Assembly: GCA_030591195.1 (NCBI GenBank)
Contig: JAUVBO010000154.1
Coordinates: 1-6,658, forward strand
DNA length: 6,658 bases
From: Pseudomonadota bacterium
GTDB lineage: Bacteria > Myxococcota > Polyangia > GCA-2747355 > JACKDQ01
Reading direction: 5' to 3'
Shown here piece after piece: positions 1-5,006 of the stretch (positions within the stretch are counted from its first letter, which is position 1; each line of letters starts with the position of its first letter). The position numbers were made by a program, and so were the translations under genes. The notes beneath the pieces were generated by a model. The model saw only the letters and a program-made list of their open reading frames with translations, made no database searches and had not been told where the DNA came from.

Positions 1-110
1 GAAACTTGTTTGCCGCACCAAGAGCCGACAGCAGACAAAGAGGCGTCTCCGTCATCTCCGCAACCAGCTATGAAAGCCACGAAAAAGAGGCAACTCAACA
101 CGCGACTCAT
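1..110 (-). CDS. Putative lipoprotein, 5' end only (cut by window edge)
   Basis: Reading the minus strand from the ATG at 110 gives 36 codons without a stop before the edge. The protein starts MSRVLSCLFFVAFIAGCGDD: one positive residue, a hydrophobic core at about residues 4-15, then a lipobox I14-A15-G16-C17. Known lipoprotein biology would place it as signal peptidase II-cleaved, with lipidated Cys17 and a mature part anchored in a membrane. Asp19 and Asp20 follow at +2/+3 after Gly18, so the inner versus outer membrane destination is not clear. Cys32 (in SWCGK) may form a disulfide. A Shine-Dalgarno AGGAGG lies 5 nt upstream, which fixes the start. Codon use (TTT, TTG, AGT, TCT) is less GC-rich than in the neighbours, partly because it encodes a signal peptide. 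It lies 90 bp downstream of the DUF362 gene on the same strand. The function of the mature part cannot be seen. Confidence 0.65.
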   Translation of the reverse strand, partial: MSRVLSCLFFVAFIAGCGDDGDASLSAVGSWCGKQV

Positions 111-115
111 CTCTT

Positions 116-121
116 CCTCCT
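116..121 (-). promoter_or_regulatory. Strong Shine-Dalgarno for the lipoprotein gene
   Basis: On the minus strand AGGAGG sits inside a purine run and ends 5 nt before the ATG at 110. It is the best ribosome-binding site in the window and is the main reason to accept the truncated lipoprotein gene. I see no convincing -35/-10 pair between it and the DUF362 stop at 201, so the gene may be read through from upstream. Confidence 0.6.
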
Positions 122-200
122 CTTCAGCAAGAACAAAGTAGTTCTGTGGTCGATACTGGCACGCAGGGAGGTGTGTGCCCGGGAGGCCTCCTCACCAGTA

Positions 201-1472
201 CTAACGGCGCATCCGGCGCGCGTGGGCGGCGAACTCCGGCGCCTCCTTGATACAGGTCGCGAGCATCGGCAAGGACTCGACCATCGCCCGTGCCCCGGTC
301 CGTCGAATCTGCAGCGGCTCGTGCCCCACGTCGGGGTAGCCCTGCTCGTCCGCCGTCGCCCGCTCCCATCCCTGGAACAGTCGGCCCCAGTCGCTATCGA
401 GCACCGCGGCCATCCTGCGCTGGGCGTAGAGCGGATACCAGAAGCTGTCGTGATATAGGACGCTAGCGAGATAGGACCATGGCGCGAGCACCGTCTTGAG
501 GGTCCATTCTAGCGGTGCCTTGAGCGGGCCCCAGTAGATCTTGTGCTGCATCCGTGAGGCGAAGGTCATCTTCTTGAATGGCCCGTCGAAGTGCCAGTTC
601 TCCTCCGCCGCGTCGAGGTCGCCGACGATCTCGATCTCGCGCGGATCGCCGCAGCCGAGGCCCCGCTCGTGGGCCAGCCGAATGAAGTCGATCGACAGCG
701 GATCGATGCCCATCAGCTTGGCCGCGACGGCGTCGATCGCCACCTGGTCGGCGCTGGCCAGCAGCACGTTCTTGACGTGGGGGGTCATGCAGCGCGGCCC
801 CGGGCCGTCCCCGGCGAAGGTTCCGTCCATCACCGCGAAGACGCCCGAGTGAATCTTCTGCTGGATCATCAGCAGGTCGACGAGCGTCTCGTGGATCACC
901 GGGTGGGTCCAGTGGCGACGCTCGTTGAGCAGCCCGCCGAAGGCATTCTTCATCGCGCCGGTGGTGGTGGTGAAGATATGGGTCTTGACCGTCGGCAGGT
1001 GAATGATGTTCTCACCGATGAAGCGCTCGGGGATGAAGAACCCCTCCGGGTAGACCCGGTTGAGCGCCAGGAACCGGTCGGCCAGGTCGCCCACCGCATC
1101 GCGAATATGGATCCACGGCTCGCCCTCGTAGAGGTGGACGTTGCGCAGCCCGTGGGCCTGCACTACCGGCAGTTGTTTGTTCTCTCGTTCGCCGAGGTGT
1201 GCATCGATCACGACCGTTCGGTTGTGGCAGGCGTGGATCAGCTGCTGCTGGAAGCCGTCGCGCTTCATCGCGCGGATGACCCCCTCGAGCTGCCAGGGAG
1301 TGGTCGAGCTGCCCGGATAAAAGAAATGCCAGGAGATGTTGATCTTCAGCGCCGTGTCGACGGCCTTGTCGAGGTGCTGCTGATAGCCGGCGAGGTTCAT
1401 CAGCCGGTGGTGATCAGCGAGCACCGTCCGTGGCGAGGTCCTGACGATGGCGACGGGGGGAAAGGTACTCAT
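201..1472 (-). CDS. DUF362 domain-containing protein
   Basis: The product is 423 residues from ATG 1472 (MSTFPPVAIV). An in-frame ATG at 1544 would add a low-complexity Pro/Arg leader that does not fit the fold. The DUF362 signatures are visible: LPTVKTH at 159-165 followed by TGAMKN at 171-176; DGTFAGDGPGPR at 216-227; and a block around LLASADQVAIDAVAAKLMG at 237-255 with Asp242 and Asp247, then GLGCGDP at 271-277 and EIVGD. DUF362 proteins often carry a fused 4Fe-4S ferredoxin module. Here there is no CxxCxxC cluster, only scattered cysteines (82, 228, 274, 407). About 120 C-terminal residues lie beyond the recognised core, with aromatic-rich stretches around 312-347 (IYWGPLKAPLEW, then SFWYPLY) that could sit at a membrane surface. 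No signal peptide is seen. The reaction is unknown for the family. The gene follows the H1-like gene after 79 bp on the same strand, so co-transcription is possible. Confidence 0.86.
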   Translation of the reverse strand: MSTFPPVAIVRTSPRTVLADHHRLMNLAGYQQHLDKAVDTALKINISWHFFYPGSSTTPWQLEGVIRAMKRDGFQQQLIHACHNRTVVIDAHLGERENKQLPVVQAHGLRNVHLYEGEPWIHIRDAVGDLADRFLALNRVYPEGFFIPERFIGENIIHLPTVKTHIFTTTTGAMKNAFGGLLNERRHWTHPVIHETLVDLLMIQQKIHSGVFAVMDGTFAGDGPGPRCMTPHVKNVLLASADQVAIDAVAAKLMGIDPLSIDFIRLAHERGLGCGDPREIEIVGDLDAAEENWHFDGPFKKMTFASRMQHKIYWGPLKAPLEWTLKTVLAPWSYLASVLYHDSFWYPLYAQRRMAAVLDSDWGRLFQGWERATADEQGYPDVGHEPLQIRRTGARAMVESLPMLATCIKEAPEFAAHARRMRR

Positions 1473-1519
1473 CGTGGTGTCTCTAGGGGTTCGCCTGGTG
1501 CTGGCACAGGGAGGAGGCG

Positions 1520-1538
1520 GGGCGCTGCCAGAGCGCCC
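1520..1538 (-). terminator. Hairpin after the H1-like gene (terminator or attenuator candidate)
   Basis: A perfect 7-bp inverted repeat, GGGCGCT/AGCGCCC with a 5-nt loop, starts 13 nt past the stop at 1552 on the minus strand. The position suits an intrinsic terminator or an mRNA 3'-end stabiliser, but the following RNA is C-rich with no U tract. Partial attenuation before the DUF362 gene is possible. It could instead only protect the upstream message. Confidence 0.35.
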
Positions 1539-1551
1539 GGGCAACAGGGGC

Positions 1552-2211
1552 TCAGGCCTTCTTGGCGACCTTCTTCTTGGCGACCTTCCTCTTCGCCGGG
1601 GCCTTCTTGGCGACCTTCTTCTTCGGGGCCTTCTTCTTCGTGACCCTCTTGCTGACGCTGGCCTTCTTCTTCGCGGCCCGCTTGCCGGCGAGGCTGTAGA
1701 CCCGCTTGGCCTTCTCGCCCTTGGCTACCAGCTGGCCGGCCTCACGCAGCTCGGTGACCACCCGGTTGTAGAGCGACGGGGTCGGTATCGCGGCCGCCAC
1801 GCTGATCTGCTTGCGCGTCGACCAGCCGTTGGCGCCGAGAAACCGGACCACCTTCTCCTTGAGCCGGCCGATCTCCTCCGGCGTCAGTCGCTGGCGCTGT
1901 CCCTTGCCTGGCGTCTTGGTCGTCCGGACCTTCTTCGCCGGCTTGCGGCCCCTCTTCGGCTTGGCGGCGGCCCTGGGCGGTCGTCGGCCATCGGCGAGGC
2001 GCGAGAGGTCGGCCAGGGTCTGTTCCGGTGATCGCCGGAGGCGCTCGGCGAGCAGGCTAGCCGCTACCCCGTCCGACAGCAGGTAGGGATAGAGCAGCTC
2101 GGGGGTCACGCGACGGATCCACTCCTGAGCCAACGCCCGCAGCAGCTTGTCGTCGGTGCGGCTGACGCGGAGTATTTCCTTGGCCAGGGTCTCGGTGAGC
2201 ATCAGGTTCAT
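1552..2211 (-). CDS. Histone H1-like DNA-binding protein (winged helix plus Lys/Ala-rich tail)
   Basis: The product is 219 residues from ATG 2211. A purine-rich site (GAGAGAGG) about 10 nt upstream supports this start over the longer reading frame. There are four visible segments. Residues 1-76 are helical and of unknown family (LLRALAQEWIRRVTPELLYPYL). Residues 80-108 form a basic linker with an AT-hook-like PKRGRKPAKK at 85-94. Residues 109-176 look like a winged-helix domain: helix LTPEEIGRLKEKVVRFL, then STRKQISVAAAIPTPSLYNR as helix-turn-helix, then LREAGQLVAKGEKAKRVYSL as the wing. Residues 177-219 are an H1-type tail built on AKKK/APKKK units, with 20 Lys and 3 Arg in 43 residues and no acidic residue. 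Known Lys/Ala tails bind DNA non-specifically, so a nucleoid-associated role is likely, with the winged helix possibly giving site preference. It may be expressed from its own promoter (2253-2261) near paired repeats. A specific transcription regulator is the main alternative. Confidence 0.82.
   Translation of the reverse strand: MNLMLTETLAKEILRVSRTDDKLLRALAQEWIRRVTPELLYPYLLSDGVAASLLAERLRRSPEQTLADLSRLADGRRPPRAAAKPKRGRKPAKKVRTTKTPGKGQRQRLTPEEIGRLKEKVVRFLGANGWSTRKQISVAAAIPTPSLYNRVVTELREAGQLVAKGEKAKRVYSLAGKRAAKKKASVSKRVTKKKAPKKKVAKKAPAKRKVAKKKVAKKA
1555..1683 (-). repeat. Degenerate tandem repeat encoding the lysine-rich tail
   Basis: The DNA is built from variants of a 15-nt unit encoding KKKVA, KKAPA and similar units (GTCGCCAAGAAG recurs on the minus strand). 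Slippage at such units can change tail length between strains while keeping the frame. The opposite strand reads as a spurious Leu-rich pattern. Confidence 0.75.
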
Positions 2212-2252
2212 CACGGGGGATCCTCTCTCGACGGTGATACAGAGTAAGGGCA

Positions 2253-2261
2253 TGTATAGCA
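2253..2261 (-). promoter_or_regulatory. Extended -10 promoter candidate for the H1-like gene
   Basis: On the minus strand TGC is followed directly by TATACA, an extended -10 pattern. Transcription would start near 2246, leaving a leader of about 35 nt before ATG 2211. No good -35 is found at 16-18 bp, which is tolerated for extended -10 promoters. The paired 14-bp repeats would then lie at about -30 to -60. Confidence 0.35.
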
Positions 2262-2274
2262 GATGCGCTTTGCA

Positions 2275-2307
2275 TATCACAGGGCATTATTGTTATCACA
2301 GGGCATT
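2275..2307 (-). repeat. Two perfect 14-bp direct repeats, 19-bp period (operator candidate)
   Basis: TATCACAGGGCATT occurs at 2275-2288 and again, identical, at 2294-2307. The 5-bp spacer gives a 19-bp period, close to two helical turns, so bound proteins would lie on nearly the same DNA face. A shorter piece, AGGGCAT, recurs at 2247-2253. The site lies 64-96 bp upstream of the H1-like start. The gene may be autoregulated by its own winged-helix domain, but any regulator could be involved. Confidence 0.5.
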
Positions 2308-2311
2308 GTTG

Positions 2312-2338
2312 ATAGCGCGAGAGATATCGGCGCGCTAT
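2312..2338. repeat. 8-bp inverted repeat around a GATATC centre
   Basis: ATAGCGCG at 2312-2319 pairs perfectly with CGCGCTAT at 2331-2338 across an 11-nt loop holding the palindrome GATATC (2323-2328). It lies 35 bp past the amidohydrolase stop on the minus strand. With no U tract on either strand it is a weak terminator. The near-continuous dyad also fits a protein-binding site. Confidence 0.45.
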
Positions 2339-2348
2339 TTCGCTATCC

Positions 2349-2387
2349 AGATGTCGGGCTTAGATGTCCGGCTTAGATGTCCCGCTC
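2349..2387. repeat. Three tandem 13-bp repeats over the amidohydrolase 3' end
   Basis: Three adjacent copies of AGATGTCSGGCTT-type sequence lie at 2349-2361, 2362-2374 and 2375-2387, differing at one or two positions each. The amidohydrolase stop (2375-2373) falls at the junction of copies two and three. Because 13 is not a multiple of 3, each added copy shifts the frame, so the repeat has defined or can redefine the C terminus. Confidence 0.65.
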
Positions 2388-3146
2388 GATCACAGCCAGC
2401 AGCTCGCGCAGGGGGCCGAGCAGTCGAGCGACGAACGAGACGACGCCGGCGGTGTTGGCGAGCAGGTCCTGTCGGATCTCGATCTCGAGGTAAGGCACCC
2501 CGTGGTCGGTACCGTGCTGGGCAGCCGAGTAGATCAGCCCCTCCTTGCCAGAATAGGGCGCATTGAGCGCCGTGACGTATCCCGCCGCCGTCAGTGTGGC
2601 GGCGAAGCGCTCGGCGAGCGACCGGTGGTCGTCGAAGAGCACGCCGAGCTCCATCTCGCGCTTGTGTTGGCCCAGCTCCGGCGTGAACGAGTGCACCGAC
2701 AACAGCAGGAGCGGCTCGCGGCGTGCCGTCCGGAGGGCCAGCGCTTCGTCGATGGCTGCGTGATACGGATCATAGAGGGTCCGGCGGCGGCGATCGCGCT
2801 CATCCCGGTCGAGGTTGGCGTTCATCGCCAGCGGCTGTCCCTCGACCGTGGTCAGGATGCAGGCGGGATCATCCCACGGCCGGTTGGTGTCGCAGAGCAG
2901 GCGCGAGAAGCCGGCCATGTAGAGCGGCGACTCGGTCAGTCGGGCCAGCTCGCGCGCCGCTGCGGCCGCGCCGAGGTCGTAGCCCCAGTGAGTCGTGAGC
3001 CAACGGGTGTCGTCCGGGGACGGACGTACCGGCGAGGGGACGAGGTTCCCGGCGTGCTCGCAGGTGATGATCAACGGACAGGGGGTGGTCGGGTCGCCGG
3101 CGCGGGTGATCTTCGCTCCGGGCGCTTGGCTTGGCAGGGACGGCAA
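2373..3146 (-). CDS. N-formylglutamate amidohydrolase family protein
   Basis: The product is 257 residues from a TTG at 3146, with AGGAG 10 nt upstream. A longer frame to ATG 3413 would cross the divergent gene and has no family-like sequence before the motif below. The FGase family pattern is clear: LIITCEHAGN at 25-34 (Glu30, His31); THWGYDLGA at 52-60 (Asp57); SRLLCDTNRP at 81-90; YDPYH at 125-129; LLSVHSFTP at 148-156 (His152); NAPYSGKEGLIY at 195-206; and YLEIEIRQ at 219-226 (Glu221, Glu223). Characterised members hydrolyse N-formyl-L-glutamate to glutamate and formate in histidine degradation, using a metal-bound water. No hut genes are nearby, so the substrate here is uncertain and could be another N-acylated amino acid. 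The length matches the family. It is cytoplasmic, with no signal peptide. It is transcribed divergently from the DUF4388 gene and lies 161 bp upstream of the H1-like gene on the same strand. Confidence 0.87.
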   Translation of the reverse strand: MPSLPSQAPGAKITRAGDPTTPCPLIITCEHAGNLVPSPVRPSPDDTRWLTTHWGYDLGAAAAARELARLTESPLYMAGFSRLLCDTNRPWDDPACILTTVEGQPLAMNANLDRDERDRRRRTLYDPYHAAIDEALALRTARREPLLLLSVHSFTPELGQHKREMELGVLFDDHRSLAERFAATLTAAGYVTALNAPYSGKEGLIYSAAQHGTDHGVPYLEIEIRQDLLANTAGVVSFVARLLGPLRELLAVIERDI

Positions 3147-3181
3147 GGCGGTGGCTCTCCTGGGCTTGGTGATCTCAGCGG

Positions 3182-3210
3182 ATGATCGCCCGTTTAGTGA
3201 CCTTCGCCAA
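3182..3210 (-). promoter_or_regulatory. Sigma70-like promoter candidate for the amidohydrolase gene
   Basis: On the minus strand TTGGCG (3210-3205) and GATCAT (3187-3182) are 17 bp apart. This predicts a start near 3175 and a short leader containing AGGAG before the TTG at 3146. It therefore also supports the short form of the gene. The boxes match consensus only moderately. Confidence 0.35.
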
Positions 3211-3250
3211 GGCCTTCCGTTGCTGGCGCAGCCGCGACAGTCGGCGGAGG

Positions 3251-3259
3251 TGTTACACT
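3251..3259 (+). promoter_or_regulatory. Extended -10 promoter candidate for the DUF4388 gene
   Basis: TGT followed directly by TACACT makes an extended -10. There is no recognisable -35 at the proper distance. The expected start is at about 3266-3267, exactly where the GTG start codon lies, so the message may be leaderless. A GGAGG at 3246-3250 is 16 nt from the GTG, too far for a normal Shine-Dalgarno. Confidence 0.4.
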
Positions 3260-3266
3260 GATACTC

Positions 3267-4841
3267 GTGATCTGGTATCGGGACGGTTTCATCTGGGTCC
3301 CTGCGCCGGCTGCTCTCGCCGAGCAGCGCCAGGGCCTCGAGATGGGTGCGCTGGTGGTCGTGGTCGATGGCACCGACGCGGTGCCATCGGTGCGTGATTC
3401 CCTCGAGTTCCACCTGCTGGTCGATGGTCAGCGGCTAGGGCCGCTCCACGCCGAGGTCGTGAGCGTGGACGGGCAGGAGGTCGCCCTGCACCTCGCGGAG
3501 GAGACTCAGGGACAGATCCTCGGCTGTCTCGGCGTGCCGGACGGAGCGGCGGCGGGCGTGCCGGCAGCGTCGCAGGAGGCGCAGCGACAGGACGGTGAGG
3601 CGTCACCGGCGACCCCGGCGTCACCGGGCTCTTCACCTGACGAGGCGGTCGAGGGCAAGATCGTGGGCAAGCTGGCCGGCAAGCTGGCGCTCGGCATGGT
3701 GACCCACATCTTCGATGACATGCCCGGCGCGCGACCGCCGGCGACCACGACGCTGGTGCGGCTCCTGGGCTACCTCGACGGCAGCAAGGCGACCGGGGTG
3801 TTGACCGTCGAGGGACTCGGGTACGTCAAGCGGATCTCGTTCAAGGCCGGCGCGGTGGTCAACGTCACCGTCACGCCCTGCAAGGAGGACGAGCAGCTCG
3901 GCCAGCTCCTCCTCGGCGCTCACTGGATCACCCCACACAAGTTGGCCGACGTACTGCGCTGGGCCCGCGCTGACAAGATCCCGATCGGCTCGGCGATGCT
4001 GCAGAGCGGCGTGCTCGACGACGCGCGGCTTGAGCGCGCGCTCTCGCACCAGACCTACCGCCGGCTCCGCGACGTCTTCGAGTGGGAGGGGGCGCGCTTC
4101 ACCTTCGATCCGGGCGAGCTTCCGAGCTGTGGCGCGGCGCCGATGTCGATCTCGCGGCTGCTCCACGAGGTGAGCCTCGACGTCTTTCGCATGGCACGCC
4201 TCGGTGAACTCGACCACTTGATCTCGGCCTACGTCGAGCGGTTCCCGAGGCTCGAGGGCGACCCGACGTACATCAAGCGGCTCGTCTCCGACAGCAAGCT
4301 GCTGCGTGCCTGTGAGCGAGTCTTCCGTGGCGACCGTACGCTCCGGCAGGCGATGACCGCCCTGGTCGCAGATCGACCGAAGACCGTGCGGTTGGTGCTC
4401 TACCTGATCGCGGCGCGAGGACTGAAGTTGCACGTCGAGCCGCAGGACGTCGCGGAGGCGAAGCTGCCCCAGGTCGCCCGCGAGCGGGTGCGCGCGATCG
4501 GCGTTCAGGATGCCTTCCAGCGCCTTGGCGTGACCTACTGGGCTCATGCCTCCGAGATCGAGCAAGCGCGGCGGGTCCGGCTTGCGTACTATCGGGAGGG
4601 GTCGGCCTATCACCGCGTGGACTCGCGAGCCGCTGCGACGATCTGTCAGCTGATGGAGGAGGCGGTGTTGCTGGTGGCGACGCCCCAGGCCCGGCGCAAG
4701 TACCGGGAGCGGTTGCTCGGGCCGGAGCGGATGGCGTTCTTCGCCCGGTTGCTCGCCGAGGATCTCGACTTCTTGCGGATCGATCATCGCGAGCCGGAGA
4801 TCAAGCGTGGAGAGGAGGTACTCGCCGAGCTGGCGAGCTGA
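3267..4841 (+). CDS. DUF4388 (PatA-type) protein with degenerate J-like C-terminal domain
   Basis: The product is 524 residues from GTG 3267; ATG 3342 (Met26) is the main alternative start. Residues 1-85 are a beta-rich domain I do not recognise (ALVVVVDGTD, then FHLLVDGQRL, EVVSVDGQEVALHL). Residues 92-128 form a disordered Ala/Ser/Pro/Gln linker, followed by a GKIVGKLAGKLALG stretch at 130-143. Residues about 160-285 match DUF4388: LLGYLDGSKATGVLTVEG, ISFKAGAVVNV, LGQLLL, LQSGVLDDARLERALSHQ, and FEWEGARFTFDPGELP. DUF4388 is common in deltaproteobacterial signalling proteins, though its role is poorly known. Residues about 410-485 resemble a J domain (DAFQRLGV, then EIEQARRVRLAYY, then ATPQARRKYRERL), but the HPD tripeptide position reads REG (443-445). 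It therefore should not stimulate an Hsp70 in the normal way. The gene precedes a canonical J protein by 165 bp on the same strand, so a shared chaperone circuit is plausible. No signal peptide or membrane segment is seen. Confidence 0.8.
   Translation: MIWYRDGFIWVPAPAALAEQRQGLEMGALVVVVDGTDAVPSVRDSLEFHLLVDGQRLGPLHAEVVSVDGQEVALHLAEETQGQILGCLGVPDGAAAGVPAASQEAQRQDGEASPATPASPGSSPDEAVEGKIVGKLAGKLALGMVTHIFDDMPGARPPATTTLVRLLGYLDGSKATGVLTVEGLGYVKRISFKAGAVVNVTVTPCKEDEQLGQLLLGAHWITPHKLADVLRWARADKIPIGSAMLQSGVLDDARLERALSHQTYRRLRDVFEWEGARFTFDPGELPSCGAAPMSISRLLHEVSLDVFRMARLGELDHLISAYVERFPRLEGDPTYIKRLVSDSKLLRACERVFRGDRTLRQAMTALVADRPKTVRLVLYLIAARGLKLHVEPQDVAEAKLPQVARERVRAIGVQDAFQRLGVTYWAHASEIEQARRVRLAYYREGSAYHRVDSRAAATICQLMEEAVLLVATPQARRKYRERLLGPERMAFFARLLAEDLDFLRIDHREPEIKRGEEVLAELAS
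3365..3393 (+). repeat. Overlapping alternative hairpins early in the DUF4388 gene
   Basis: CGATGGCACC at 3365-3374 pairs perfectly with GGTGCCATCG at 3380-3389 (10 bp, 5-nt loop). A second hairpin, GCACCGA at 3370-3376 with TCGGTGC at 3387-3393, shares bases and excludes the first. They lie about codons 33-43, roughly 100-125 nt past the GTG. They could affect early elongation or RNA decay, or may be a by-product of coding VVDGTDAVPSV in GC-rich DNA. Confidence 0.5.
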
Positions 4842-4875
4842 CGGCTGGTTCTCGGCAGGGGGCAGCCGGAGCCCC
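4842..4875 (+). terminator. Hairpin region after the DUF4388 gene (weak terminator candidate)
   Basis: CGGCTG directly after the stop pairs with CAGCCG at 4863-4868 (6 bp, 15-nt loop). A competing hairpin pairs GGGGC 4859-4863 with GCCCC 4871-4875 and is followed by TCTCGTC. Neither has a real U tract, so read-through into the CbpA-type gene is likely. The rest of the 165-bp gap (to 5006) shows no convincing promoter or gene. Confidence 0.25.
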
Positions 4876-5006
4876 TCTCGTCGGCGCAGCCAACGAAGGA
4901 CTTCCTCGGCGAAAAGGGCTACGATCCAGCTCGCGGCGCCAGTGGCAGCAGAGGCGTGCGTCGGACAGCGGCCTGCCTGCGCCGCGGCGGAGGACATGGA
5001 CCCCTG

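Noticed and set aside
182..191. GGAGGCCTCC palindrome just past the DUF362 stop as a terminator
   Set aside because: It has no loop and no U tract, so it cannot form an ordinary intrinsic terminator.
591..1643. A 350-codon open frame on the plus strand
   Set aside because: It is antisense to the DUF362 gene and the Lys-rich tail; its composition mirrors those codons and no domain is seen.
1447..2031. Leu-rich repeat-like protein (LLGDLLLGDL pattern) on the plus strand
   Set aside because: The pattern is the reverse-complement reading of the AAG-rich tail codons of the H1-like gene.
3147..3413. N-terminal extension of the amidohydrolase to ATG 3413
   Set aside because: It would overlap the divergent DUF4388 gene and both promoter candidates, it lacks family-like sequence, and the TTG at 3146 gives the usual length.
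3267..3520. PilZ domain at the N terminus of the DUF4388 protein
   Set aside because: The beta-rich pattern is suggestive, but I find no RxxxR plus D/NxSxxG pair, so I leave the domain unnamed.
3600..3627. GCGTCACCGG repeated 18 bp apart in the DUF4388 gene
   Set aside because: It encodes the low-complexity ASPATPASP linker and needs no further explanation.
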